A DNA stretch of 64,000 nt from Legionella sp. MW5194 (GTDB lineage: Bacteria; Pseudomonadota; Gammaproteobacteria; Legionellales; Legionellaceae). The translations under genes were made by a program, and so were the position numbers. Shown here piece after piece: positions 55,361-64,000 of the stretch. The stretch lies in contig NZ_CP045732.1 of NCBI RefSeq assembly GCF_016864235.1, forward strand, positions 1,612,001 through 1,676,000. Reading direction: 5' to 3'. The notes below the pieces were generated by a model that saw only the letters and a program-made list of their open reading frames with translations, had not been told where the DNA came from and ran no database searches. Numbering within the stretch: position 1 is the stretch's first letter; every line of letters starts with the position of its first letter.

Positions 55361-56944
55361 TCAGACAGGCTGGTAAGGATAACGCCTCTTGACCTCGCCA
55401 GCAATAGCTTCTGCCGAGTCTTTGTTTTTTAATTGCTTTTGAACCAGGCAGAATAGATAGATCAGGGCACAAAATAACAAAACCGGTGTATCTCCCCAAT
55501 ACGTCCATGGCGTGCTGCCGGTCATCGGGTAGAGGGAGGCGCGCAACAGACCCGAGGTGAATGCGGGTAACGACGCGACAATGTCTCCCTGGTGATTGAT
55601 GATGGAAGATAAACCGTCATTGTTGGCGACTGCCTGATAACGGGCGACCTGCAAGGAACGAACCTGGGCCATTTGTTGCTGCTGGTACATGGCAAGGGAG
55701 TGGCCAAACCAGCCGTCATCGCTGATGGAAACGATCCATTCCGCGGCGGGTAATTGACGGCGTAACAGGTCGCCATACGCCAATTCATAACAGATAAGGC
55801 TGGCAATGGCGTGTTTTTGAACGCGAATAAGCGTTTGATCGGACTTGCCTGCCTGCAGATTGGCATCGGGTATGCCCAGCCAGTCGCTGAGTGCAATAAA
55901 AAACCGGGGCATGTATTCCCCGAAGGGAACAAGATGCTGCTTCTGATAACTGCCTCTGGCTTTGCCGAGTGTAATTAATGAATTGAAGTAACGCTCGTCG
56001 CCCGGGGAAACCGGTTGAGGGATACCTAGTAGAATGGCGCTGCCTGCCCGTTTCGCCCGCTGCTGCATCTGGTAAAGAAAATCACTGACATAACTTGGCG
56101 GCAGGGGAATCGCTGATTCAGGCATCAGAATCAGTTCCGTTCCCAACAGTTTTTCCGTTTCCTCCTGATAACCTTGCAGTAATTGCCAGAATAAGGCCTC
56201 ATCCCATTTGTCGCGCATGGATAAGTTCGCCTGAATGACACCGACGCTGACAGGTGCTGCATGCGATTCGCTCCACTGCCTGTGTTTAAAAACGAAGGGC
56301 GTGAGCACGATGACAATGAAGAGGACAACATGCCTTAAGCGGGTGACGCCCTGTGCTTTAAAACCCAGCGATAGCAGGGCAGCAGCAAAGCAGGTTAGAA
56401 AACCGATGCCATACACGCCGATGATCGGGAGGAGAAACTTAAACGGTGCATCGAATTGACCGAAGCCGAGCAAAAGCCAGGGAAACCCTGTCAGAAATGT
56501 GGCGCGCAGGTATTCACCAAGAATCCAAAGGGCACTGAAAGCAAAGGCTGAGAGTAGAGTAAAGGGTTGAATTCTGAGCCGGTTGAACAAAAATGCCGTC
56601 AAGGCCGGAAACAGGGAGAGGTAAATGATAAACAGAAAGGTAATGAGCGCCGAGAGCAAATCGTTTAAATGACCATACTCATGAATGCTCACAAAGATCC
56701 AGGAGACGCCCAACCCGAAAAAACCAAATCCATAAACCAGGCCATGAAGAAAAGCGGATTTCGGAGTCTCATTTAAAAGATGATAAAACAAAGCCAGCGA
56801 AAGGATGGCTAAACCTGGCAGATGGAAGGGCGCAAAACTCAGGGGCAGCATTAAACCAAAGAAAAAAAACCGTAAAAAGACAGGAATAGCCCTCTTTTTT
56901 ACAGCAAATGATTCAAATTGTTCAATTGGAGTGCTGACTTCCAT
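55361..56944 (-). CDS. lnt: Apolipoprotein N-acyltransferase
   Basis: Inner-membrane enzyme that N-acylates lipoprotein cysteines, 527 residues. An N-terminal block of about six to seven membrane segments precedes a nitrilase-like domain with its triad: glutamate in LILMPESAIPLP, lysine in QKQHLVPFGEYMP and cysteine in SLICYELAYGD. I prefer the ATG at 56944; the frame is open to 56983. No clear ribosome site. Heads the lnt-leuS-lptE-holA-nadD operon. Confidence 0.93.
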   Translation of the reverse strand: MEVSTPIEQFESFAVKKRAIPVFLRFFFFGLMLPLSFAPFHLPGLAILSLALFYHLLNETPKSAFLHGLVYGFGFFGLGVSWIFVSIHEYGHLNDLLSALITFLFIIYLSLFPALTAFLFNRLRIQPFTLLSAFAFSALWILGEYLRATFLTGFPWLLLGFGQFDAPFKFLLPIIGVYGIGFLTCFAAALLSLGFKAQGVTRLRHVVLFIVIVLTPFVFKHRQWSESHAAPVSVGVIQANLSMRDKWDEALFWQLLQGYQEETEKLLGTELILMPESAIPLPPSYVSDFLYQMQQRAKRAGSAILLGIPQPVSPGDERYFNSLITLGKARGSYQKQHLVPFGEYMPRFFIALSDWLGIPDANLQAGKSDQTLIRVQKHAIASLICYELAYGDLLRRQLPAAEWIVSISDDGWFGHSLAMYQQQQMAQVRSLQVARYQAVANNDGLSSIINHQGDIVASLPAFTSGLLRASLYPMTGSTPWTYWGDTPVLLFCALIYLFCLVQKQLKNKDSAEAIAGEVKRRYPYQPV

Positions 56945-57096
56945 GAGATAAAAAGAATATAAATGATTGCAACAATAAAACACTCCCTGTAAAAGGTCAA
57001 GAATTTTACAAATAATTCAATAAGATCAATTCAGTATTCAAGTGTGTGCCTGTTTAGTGTACGATGACGGCTCGTTTTACAATGGAGAGGGAATGT

Positions 57097-58185
57097 ATGT
57101 ACAACGTTATGATTACCGGAGCGGGTAAAATTGGCAGTCTGATTGCCTGTTTGTTAGCAGAAAGCGGCGATTATCAGGTCCATATTGCTGATTTGGAATT
57201 TTCCGGAACGGACGTAAGCCGGTTGCTGCAAACCATGCCGCAAATCAAAACCGTCGCGATGGATGTAAAGGACGAGCACTCAATTTTGACTTATCTGCAA
57301 ACCAATAATATTGTTGCGGTCATTTCAAGTCTGCCTTATTTCCTCAATACCCATGTTGCCAAAGTAGCCAAAGCGGCTAAAGCGCATTATTTTGATTTAA
57401 CCGAAGACACGTCGGTCACAGAGGCTGTGAAGCAGATTGCTGAGGGTGCCGACACCGCGTTTGTCCCCCAGTGCGGTTTGGCTCCAGGGTTTATCAGTAT
57501 CGCGGCCAATAGTCTAATGAAAGAGTTTGACGAATGCCTGCATGCGGAGCTTCGTGTCGGTGCTTTACCGCAACGTGCCAACAATGCCCTGCATTATTCA
57601 CTGACCTGGTCCACCGATGGGGTCATTAATGAATACGGTAATCTGTGTTATGGCATCGAACATGGCAAGCCCGCTGTCATGCGGCCGCTGGAGGGGCTCG
57701 AAGCCATTCAAATCGATGGCTGTGAATACGAAGCATTCAATACCTCCGGCGGGCTTGGAAGTCTGGCTGAATTGTACGAGGGTAAAATTCAGACATTGAA
57801 TTACAAAACCATGCGCTACCCTGGTCATTGCGAAAAAATGCGTTTATTAATGAATGATCTAAAATTAAATGAAGACCGTGACACCTTAAAGCGCATTTTA
57901 GAACGCGCCATTCCCAAAACCTACCAGGATATCGTGATTGTTTATGTGTCGGTTGAAGGCATCAAACACGGCGAACTGTCTGAGAAGAGCTACGTGAGAA
58001 AAGTCTATCCCGCAACGATCTGCGGGCTTGAATGGTCTGCTATTCAAGTCAGTACGGCCTCCGGGGTCTGCGCAGTGGTTGATCTGGTCCTTGGTCAGGA
58101 AAATGAATACCATGGCCTCGTCCTCCAGGAAAACTTCCTGTTGTCGGATGTTCTTGCCAATCGTTTCGGCCATTACTACGCATAG
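57097..58185 (+). CDS. Saccharopine dehydrogenase family protein
   Basis: NAD(P)-dependent oxidoreductase, 362 residues. The Rossmann GxGxxG is in NVMITGAGKIGSLIACLL; SLPYFLNTHVAKVAKAAKAH and FVPQCGLAPGFISIAANSLM fit the family. The next gene encodes an alpha-aminoadipate semialdehyde dehydrogenase-like protein, so the pair probably degrades lysine through saccharopine or a related intermediate. ATG at 57097 is preceded by GGAGAGGG; the frame is open from 57064. Confidence 0.87.
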   Translation: MYNVMITGAGKIGSLIACLLAESGDYQVHIADLEFSGTDVSRLLQTMPQIKTVAMDVKDEHSILTYLQTNNIVAVISSLPYFLNTHVAKVAKAAKAHYFDLTEDTSVTEAVKQIAEGADTAFVPQCGLAPGFISIAANSLMKEFDECLHAELRVGALPQRANNALHYSLTWSTDGVINEYGNLCYGIEHGKPAVMRPLEGLEAIQIDGCEYEAFNTSGGLGSLAELYEGKIQTLNYKTMRYPGHCEKMRLLMNDLKLNEDRDTLKRILERAIPKTYQDIVIVYVSVEGIKHGELSEKSYVRKVYPATICGLEWSAIQVSTASGVCAVVDLVLGQENEYHGLVLQENFLLSDVLANRFGHYYA

Positions 58186-58194
58186 GAGAACGAA

Positions 58195-59715
58195 ATGGAT
58201 TTATTAAGTAAGCTGGGCATTGCCTCCATCAACCCCGGTGCGTTCAGTGGCCAGGGTTGGCGCAGCGAGATACAAGGGGGTCGTTTGACCTCCTATTGCC
58301 CTGCAACCGGTGAAAAACTCGCTGAAGTGGCGACCTGCACCCTGGCTGATTACGAAACAATACTGGAACGTGCCGAGAAGGCCGCTTTAGCCTGGCGTCA
58401 GGTCCCGGCGCCCAAGCGCGGTGAAATTATCCGCCAAATGGGCGACGCGCTACGCGAGCATAAGGATTGGCTGGGAAGCCTGGTATCGCTTGAAATGGGT
58501 AAATCCAAGCAGGAGGGCGATGGCGAAGTTCAGGAAATGATTGATATTGCCGATTTTGCGGTGGGACAATCCCGCATGCTCTACGGCAACACCATGCACT
58601 CGGAACGTCCTAACCACCGTATGTATGAGCAATGGCATCCCTATGGCATCGTCGGTGTCATTTCAGCATTTAATTTTCCGGTGGCGGTGTGGTCATGGAA
58701 TGCGTTTATTGCGGCCATCTGTGGCAATGTCACCTTATGGAAACCCTCTGCCAAGACACCTCTGTGTGCTATTGCTGTACAGCATGTCTGCAATAAAGTA
58801 CTGCAGGCCAACAATTGCCCTGAAATTTTTTCACTGGTCATCCCTGATTCACATGATGTCACTGAACGTCTGGTTGATGATGCACGTATCCCGCTCATTT
58901 CATTTACCGGTTCCACGGCAGTAGGCAAACAAGTGGCTGCCAAAGTCGCTGGTCGCCTGGGTAAAACCATTCTGGAACTGGGTGGTAACAATGCCATTAT
59001 TCTGGATGAGTCGGCTGACCTGAATCTGGCCATTCCAGGGATTGTTTTCGGTGCGGTGGGAACTGCCGGACAACGTTGTACCAGCACACGGCGATTGTTT
59101 GTTCATCAGACTCTTTATAAAGATGTCGTCAAGCGTCTTCAGCATGCCTATGAGCAAATTACTATCGGTGATCCATTGGACAGTAACAATCTCATGGGCC
59201 CCCTGATTGATGAGCAAGCGGTCAATCAATTTAAGTCGGCTGTTTCCCGCATTAAGCAGGCTGGGGGTCAGGTTGTTTTTGGTGGGGAAGTGTTGAACAA
59301 AGCCGGTTACTTTGTCCAGCCTACCCTGGTGACCGACATCAGAAATGACTGGGATATTGTGCAGGAAGAGACCTTTGCTCCGATTCTTTATGTCATGCCG
59401 TTCTCAACCCTGGATGAGGCCATTGCATTGCAAAACGGTGTACCGCAAGGGCTTTCTTCTGCTATCTTTACTCAGAACCTTAAAAATGCTGAGCGCTTTT
59501 TAAGCGCCAAAGGCAGCGATTGCGGCATTGCCAATGTCAATATTGGCACATCCGGCGCTGAAATCGGCGGGGCATTTGGCGGTGAGAAAGAAACCGGTGG
59601 CGGCCGTGAGTCCGGCTCCGATTCCTGGAAAGCCTACATGCGTCGTCAGACCAATACCATTAATTGGGGAGATGACTTACCTTTAGCCCAGGGAATACGG
59701 TTTAATCTGTCTTAG
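58195..59715 (+). CDS. amaB: ALDH7-type aldehyde dehydrogenase (L-aminoadipate-semialdehyde dehydrogenase-like)
   Basis: 506-residue NAD-dependent aldehyde dehydrogenase. Catalytic glutamate in [12 protein letters not shown] and cysteine in [33 protein letters not shown] near the N-terminus and [20 protein letters not shown] at the C-terminus are characteristic of the ALDH7 (antiquitin) group. It begins nine bases after the saccharopine dehydrogenase gene, after GGAG, which supports the lysine-catabolic assignment. The symbol follows Pseudomonas usage and is tentative. Confidence 0.88.
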   Translation: MDLLSKLGIASINPGAFSGQGWRSEIQGGRLTSYCPATGEKLAEVATCTLADYETILERAEKAALAWRQVPAPKRGEIIRQMGDALREHKDWLGSLVSLEMGKSKQEGDGEVQEMIDIADFAVGQSRMLYGNTMHSERPNHRMYEQWHPYGIVGVISAFNFPVAVWSWNAFIAAICGNVTLWKPSAKTPLCAIAVQHVCNKVLQANNCPEIFSLVIPDSHDVTERLVDDARIPLISFTGSTAVGKQVAAKVAGRLGKTILELGGNNAIILDESADLNLAIPGIVFGAVGTAGQRCTSTRRLFVHQTLYKDVVKRLQHAYEQITIGDPLDSNNLMGPLIDEQAVNQFKSAVSRIKQAGGQVVFGGEVLNKAGYFVQPTLVTDIRNDWDIVQEETFAPILYVMPFSTLDEAIALQNGVPQGLSSAIFTQNLKNAERFLSAKGSDCGIANVNIGTSGAEIGGAFGGEKETGGGRESGSDSWKAYMRRQTNTINWGDDLPLAQGIRFNLS

Positions 59716-59793
59716 ACTTCAGGTCAACAGCACCGGCATTATAAAGGGCCGGTGCATCGCGAATCCATAAACCGACACATGAGGATAGGAATC

Positions 59794-62163
59794 ATGCAGG
59801 GACATTTTTTCATTAAAAAAATTGCTGTTTTGGGTGCAGGCGTTATGGGAGCGCAAATTGCGGCTCATTGTGTCAATGCGGGAATAGAAACCCTGCTGTT
59901 TGATCTGGCGCCTCAGGAAGGCGGTAAAAACAGCATTGTCGATAAATCCATCGCCAATCTTGGGAAACTTAAACCCACACCGCTGGCTACTCCTCAAACG
60001 GCGTCTCTGCTTGAAGCGAAAAACTATGAAGAAAACCTGGCTGATCTGAGTGAGTGTGATTTAATCATTGAAGCCATCGCGGAGCGCATGGATTGGAAAG
60101 CGGATCTCTATAAACGGATTACTCCCTTTTTAAAAGAAAAAACCATTCTGGTAAGTAATACCTCAGGCTTAAGCATCAATGCCTTGGCTGACGTGTTGCC
60201 GGAAAATTACCGCCACCGTTTTTGCGGTGTTCATTTTTTTAACCCGCCCCGGTACATGCATTTGGCTGAACTCATCCCCGCGTCTGCAACCAGCCCGCAA
60301 TTAGTCAATGATCTCGAGACCTGGCTGACCAGCAAATTGGGCAAAGGGGTGGTCATTGCGAAAGACACGCCCAATTTTATTGCCAATCGCATTGGTGTGT
60401 TTTCTTTGTTAGCCACGCTTCATCATGCGGAGGCGATGGGCATTGGCCTCGATGAGGTGGATGCGCTGACTGGCGCGCTGGTCGGAAGACCGAAATCGGC
60501 TACTTTCAGAACAATGGACGTGGTGGGCTTAGACACCATGGCGCATGTTGTGCGTACCATGGACGAGCAGCTAGGTAACGACCCCTGGCATGCCTGTTTT
60601 AAATTACCAGATTGGTTAACTCAGCTCATAAAAGAAGGGCATCTTGGGCAGAAAACCGGTCAGGGTATTTACCGTAAAAACGGTAAAACCATTGAAGTGT
60701 ATGATGTTGACAGCAAGCATTATCGTATAGCCGGTGGTGAAATCAGCGATGAAGTCAAGGCCATTATGAAAAACTCGGATGCAAGGCAACGCATGAGTGC
60801 ATTAATGGCTTCGAAAGAGAAGCAGGCGCAATTTTTAAGTGCCTGTTTCCGTGATCTGTTCCATTATTGCGCTTACCATCTGGCGGGCATCGCAGACACA
60901 GTCCGTGATGTGGATTTAGCGATTCGCTGGGGCTTTGGTTGGCAATCGGGTCCGTTTGAGACCTGGCAAAGCGCCGGTGTCGCTGAGGTGCTGTCCTTCA
61001 TTCAAGAGGGCATCCGTTCGCACCAGTCACTCAGTACGGCTGCATTACCGCAGTGGTTAAACGAAGAGACGCAATTTTATACTGCAGCGGGTGCGTTTTC
61101 ACCGCAGTCAGGGCAATATAAAAAACCAAGTTCCTTACCAGTTTACCAACGGCAGTATTTTAAGGACACGGTGATTTTTGAAAAATCGCAGGAGCCTTTG
61201 CAAGTTATTTATGAAAATGGCGGCGTGACAATGGCCCATTTGAAAGACGATGTCGCCATGCTTTCATTTAAAAGTAAAGCCAACACGATTGGCCAGGATG
61301 TACTGGATGGTTTGCAGGAAGCCATTGCCAGAGCAGAAAAACAGTGTCGCGGCTTAATCATTTATCAAAGCGACGTCACTAATTTCAGTTCTGGAGCTGA
61401 TCTGCGTGGCGTGGCTAATTTGATTCAGACCAACCGCATGGAGGCGCTGGATAAAATGGTGCATCAATTCCAGCAAACGGCCATGCAATTAAAGTATTGC
61501 AGTATTCCGACCATTGCCGCGCTGAGAGGACGCGCCCTGGGCGGCGGTTGTGAGTTAATGATGCATTGCGATGCCGTCATTGCAGCCTTTGAATCCTATC
61601 CCGGTCTGGTGGAAGTCGGTGTGGGTCTGATTCCAGCCGGCGGTGGATGTAAAGAAATGGCTTTGCGTGCAGCAAAACAGGCCGGTGATGCGGATTTGCT
61701 GATGTTTATCCAGCCTTATTTCCAGCAGATTGCCACCGCGTTTGTCGCCGGTTCAGCTCCCGAGGCCTTACAGCGCGGGTACCTGAAGGCCAAGGACAGC
61801 TGGGTCATGCATCACAATGAAGTGTTGTATGCTGCTCTGGCCAAAATCAATGAAATGCAGGCTCTGAATTATCAACCGCCACTTCAGTCATTAATCAAGG
61901 TCGCTGGCCGTGAAGGGCATGCCCGTTTGCGGGCGGGATTGGTGAACTGGTTGGAGGGCGGTTTTATTTCTCAGCATGATTATTTCCTGGCGGACAAACT
62001 GGCTGAGGTCATTTGCGGCGGCCCTGTGGACGAGGGGACTCTGGTTGATGAAGCCTGGCTGCTGAACAGAGAAAGAGAGGCCTTTTTAACGCTCGCTGCC
62101 ACACCCTTAACTCAGGCGAGGATTGCCCATCTGTTAGAAACCGGCAAACCATTACGCAATTAA
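59794..62163 (+). CDS. fadB: 3-hydroxyacyl-CoA dehydrogenase / enoyl-CoA hydratase fusion
   Basis: Fatty acid beta-oxidation enzyme, 789 residues. Unlike Escherichia coli FadB, the dehydrogenase is first (IAVLGAGVMGAQIAAHCVN, then RFCGVHFFNPPRYMHLAEL with the catalytic histidine) and the crotonase-fold hydratase is last (SSGADLRGVANL, AALRGRALGGGCELMMHCDA). The ATG at 59794 follows GAGGATAGGA. Fifteen bases separate it from the thiolase gene, with which it forms the beta-oxidation pair. Confidence 0.92.
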   Translation: MQGHFFIKKIAVLGAGVMGAQIAAHCVNAGIETLLFDLAPQEGGKNSIVDKSIANLGKLKPTPLATPQTASLLEAKNYEENLADLSECDLIIEAIAERMDWKADLYKRITPFLKEKTILVSNTSGLSINALADVLPENYRHRFCGVHFFNPPRYMHLAELIPASATSPQLVNDLETWLTSKLGKGVVIAKDTPNFIANRIGVFSLLATLHHAEAMGIGLDEVDALTGALVGRPKSATFRTMDVVGLDTMAHVVRTMDEQLGNDPWHACFKLPDWLTQLIKEGHLGQKTGQGIYRKNGKTIEVYDVDSKHYRIAGGEISDEVKAIMKNSDARQRMSALMASKEKQAQFLSACFRDLFHYCAYHLAGIADTVRDVDLAIRWGFGWQSGPFETWQSAGVAEVLSFIQEGIRSHQSLSTAALPQWLNEETQFYTAAGAFSPQSGQYKKPSSLPVYQRQYFKDTVIFEKSQEPLQVIYENGGVTMAHLKDDVAMLSFKSKANTIGQDVLDGLQEAIARAEKQCRGLIIYQSDVTNFSSGADLRGVANLIQTNRMEALDKMVHQFQQTAMQLKYCSIPTIAALRGRALGGGCELMMHCDAVIAAFESYPGLVEVGVGLIPAGGGCKEMALRAAKQAGDADLLMFIQPYFQQIATAFVAGSAPEALQRGYLKAKDSWVMHHNEVLYAALAKINEMQALNYQPPLQSLIKVAGREGHARLRAGLVNWLEGGFISQHDYFLADKLAEVICGGPVDEGTLVDEAWLLNREREAFLTLAATPLTQARIAHLLETGKPLRN

Positions 62164-62178
62164 ACAAGGAAATGCATC

Positions 62179-63363
62179 ATGACGAATGTTTACATTGTTG
62201 ACGCAGTAAGAACCCCCGTCGGTAAAGCGCCCCGAGGTGTTTTCAAACACACGTTGCCAGACGATTTATTAGCCCATGTGATCCGTGCGGTTAAAACAAA
62301 AAACGAAGGGCTGGATTGGCAAGCTGTGGGGGATGTGGTTATCGGTTGCGCCATGCCTGAAGCGGAACAGGGGATGAATGTTGCACGCATCGCCTCCCTG
62401 CTGGCCGGTATGCCGCAATCGGTGCCGGCGATGACCATCAACCGATTTTGTTCTTCTGGAGTACAGAGTATCGCCACAGCAGCGGCTTCCATCCAACAGG
62501 GAGCCATGGAGCTCGCCCTCGCCGGTGGGGTGGAAAGCATGTCCATGGTGCCGTTGGGAGGGAATAAATACACCGCCAATCCAGCGATTTTTACCAATGA
62601 ACAGGTCGCTATTGCCTACGGCATGGGAATTACGGCTGAAAACGTGGCCAAGCGTTGGGAAATAACCCGTGAACAGCAGGACGAATTTGCGGCCGAAAGC
62701 CACAAACGGGCCATTGCTGCCCAGGAACGCGGTGATTTTAATGCGGAAATCGTTCCGTTTGAAATCACGGAACGAAAAGTGGATTTAGCCTCTTCCAACG
62801 TGCAGGAAAAGAAGCGTGTCATCCGCCAGGATGAGGGGCCGCGCGCTGACACCTCGTATGAGGCCATTGCCCGACTTAAACCGGTATTTGCAGCCAAAGG
62901 CACAGTCACGGCTGGAAACAGTTCGCAAACCAGCGATGGGGCAGGAATTGCTTTGCTGGCCAGCGAAAAAGCAGTGCAGCAATTCAATTTAAAGCCTATT
63001 GGCCGTCTGATGAGCTATGCCGTGGCGGGTGTGGCGCCTGAAATCATGGGCATTGGTCCCATTAACGCCGTGCCTCTGGCGTTGCAAAAAGCAGGGATAA
63101 CGCTGGATCAACTCGATTGGATTGAGTTGAATGAAGCATTTGCCGCCCAGGCTTTGGCCGTTATTAAAACCCTGGAGTTGCCGCGGGAAAAGGTCAATCC
63201 CTTAGGCGGTGCGATTGCGTTAGGCCATCCGCTGGGGGCTACGGGCGCTATTCGTACGGCAACTCTGTTGCACGGTCTTCAGCGCACCAGGGGCAAATAC
63301 GGCATGGTCACCATGTGCATCGGTACTGGCATGGGTGCTGCCGCTATTTTTGAAGCATGTTAA
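62179..63363 (+). CDS. fadA: 3-ketoacyl-CoA thiolase / acetyl-CoA C-acyltransferase
   Basis: Thiolytic last step of beta-oxidation, releasing acetyl-CoA. 394 residues. The nucleophilic cysteine is in [19 protein letters not shown], and the acid/base histidine and second cysteine in [20 protein letters not shown] and [15 protein letters not shown]. Follows the hydroxyacyl-CoA dehydrogenase fusion; ends at a strong terminator. Confidence 0.95.
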   Translation: MTNVYIVDAVRTPVGKAPRGVFKHTLPDDLLAHVIRAVKTKNEGLDWQAVGDVVIGCAMPEAEQGMNVARIASLLAGMPQSVPAMTINRFCSSGVQSIATAAASIQQGAMELALAGGVESMSMVPLGGNKYTANPAIFTNEQVAIAYGMGITAENVAKRWEITREQQDEFAAESHKRAIAAQERGDFNAEIVPFEITERKVDLASSNVQEKKRVIRQDEGPRADTSYEAIARLKPVFAAKGTVTAGNSSQTSDGAGIALLASEKAVQQFNLKPIGRLMSYAVAGVAPEIMGIGPINAVPLALQKAGITLDQLDWIELNEAFAAQALAVIKTLELPREKVNPLGGAIALGHPLGATGAIRTATLLHGLQRTRGKYGMVTMCIGTGMGAAAIFEAC

Positions 63364-63371
63364 TGCCCCTT

Positions 63372-63408
63372 GCACAGGCACTTGGCAAAAGTGCCTGTGC
63401 TTTCTTTG
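63372..63408 (+). terminator. Rho-independent terminator after fadA
   Basis: GCACAGGCAC (63372-63381) pairs perfectly with GTGCCTGTGC (63391-63400) around a nine-base loop, followed by TTTCTTTG. Nine bases after the fadA stop. Confidence 0.85.
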
Positions 63409-63539
63409 TAAATTCGTTTATGCAAGTATTACCAACGTGTTAAACGGTTTCCCCACGTACCTCCTGTAATGGCCTTATTTGATTTACCACAGGCATAATC
63501 TACTCTTAATTATAGGAATCTGTTTTACTTGGAGATCGC

Positions 63540-64000
63540 ATGAGGAAAATCCTTCTTGCAGCCTTTCTCGCCGCCAACACCGCCTTTGCCGATGACATTA
63601 TTGGTTTTTCTGCTTACGAAAATGGTGATTACAGTACCGCTTATCCTCATTTGGTTCAATCAGCGGGAGAGGGAAATGATGAAGCCATGTATCTCCTCGG
63701 GCGCATGTATCAATATGGCTATGGTGTTAACCAGGATGATCAAAAAGCCGGTGAATGGTATCGAAAGGCAGCTGAAAAAAACAATGCACTGGCGCAATTA
63801 AGCCTGGGTTATCTGTATGATACCGGGCGGGGATTTAACCGGGATTACACCGAAGCCTTTAAATGGTATATGAAGGCTGCCGAGCAGGGAAATTCCATTG
63901 CTCAACGCAATATTGGCCTGATGTATGCGACTGGTGATGGTGTCAAGGCGGATGAAAGCAACGCGTTCATCTGGTTTAAAAAATCATCCGAGCAGGGCTA
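63540..64000 (+). CDS. Secreted Sel1-repeat protein, 3' end outside window
   Basis: The ATG at 63540, preceded by GGAG five bases away, opens a frame that stays open to the window end (at least 153 codons). It starts with a short signal peptide (MRKILLAAFLAANTAFA) and then Sel1 repeats: EAMYLLGRMYQYGYGVNQDD, LAQLSLGYLYDTGRGFNRDY and IAQRNIGLMYATGDGVKADE, each spaced by 36 residues. Exported Sel1 proteins in Legionella (EnhC, LpnE and others) act in host interaction, which is a family precedent, not a finding here. The gene is truncated by the window. Confidence 0.85.
   Translation, partial: MRKILLAAFLAANTAFADDIIGFSAYENGDYSTAYPHLVQSAGEGNDEAMYLLGRMYQYGYGVNQDDQKAGEWYRKAAEKNNALAQLSLGYLYDTGRGFNRDYTEAFKWYMKAAEQGNSIAQRNIGLMYATGDGVKADESNAFIWFKKSSEQG

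Noticed and set aside
63556-63801. 81-codon reading frame near the right end
   Set aside because: It lies in another frame of the secreted Sel1 protein, whose true frame starts at 63540 and is open to the end of the window.
1-64000. CRISPR array, insertion sequences, prophage genes, tRNA or rRNA genes
   Set aside because: No regularly spaced repeats, transposase or integrase motifs, phage structural genes or tRNA-like cloverleaf sequences were recognised by reading both strands; a tRNAscan-SE and ISfinder search would settle it.

Overview
The window reads as a chromosomal segment of a Legionella-type gammaproteobacterium. The reasons are the combination of a type I secretion locus of the LssB/LssD/LssY/LssZ kind, a flagellin flaA-flaG-fliD-fliS block with a sigma-28 promoter, pilBCD, a prpBCD operon without acnD/prpF, many Sel1-like proteins, and a very large orphan protein with a zeta-toxin-like kinase domain that looks like a secreted effector. 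No plasmid, phage, IS element, CRISPR array, rRNA or tRNA was recognised. Most of the sequence is ordinary, densely packed core genome; the clearest accessory part is about 29.7-34.6 kb. No database search or computation was run; all family calls are from motif reading.

Layout. 1-5 kb: 3' part of an amidase, then a universal stress protein, folK and pcnB on the minus strand, a TerC-family membrane protein, and a rubredoxin gene too short for ordinary ORF calling, divergent from hemL. 6.3-9.6 kb: ackA-pta on the minus strand. 9.9-14.3 kb: a POT-like transporter, mnmC and a PhzF-family protein. 14.4-18.3 kb: a small RAM-like protein with a dyad in its leader, then prpB-prpC-prpD (methylcitrate cycle). 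18.4-20.5 kb: ppsR and a membrane protein/Sel1 pair. 20.5-24.4 kb: pilD, pilC, pilB. 24.5-26.3 kb: a methyltransferase, a DUF1820 protein and hpt.

26.3-38.3 kb holds type I secretion genes on the minus strand (lssD, lssB; further on a YafK-like L,D-transpeptidase, lssZ, lssY). Between the two halves lies an opposite-strand island: the 1202-codon zeta-toxin-like protein, its frameshifted 3' continuation, and a small orphan gene. A PmrA-box-like tandem repeat sits in front of the large gene. 38.3-42.9 kb is a cell-wall and lipoate block: lipB, ybeD, dat, dacA, rlpA and a second L,D-transpeptidase. 43-47 kb is the flagellar filament block fliS, fliD, flaG, flaA (all minus). Hairpins separate flaA, flaG and fliD.

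47-50.7 kb: accD-folC-dedD-cvpA in the order known from enterobacteria but without purF. 50.7-57 kb: lnt-leuS-lptE-holA-nadD as one tightly packed minus-strand operon. 57-63.4 kb: a catabolic run with a saccharopine dehydrogenase, an ALDH7-type semialdehyde dehydrogenase, a fused hydroxyacyl-CoA dehydrogenase/enoyl-CoA hydratase and a thiolase, ending at a strong terminator. This would carry lysine-derived and fatty acyl carbon towards acetyl-CoA, fitting an organism that lives on amino acids and lipids. The window ends inside a secreted Sel1-repeat protein.
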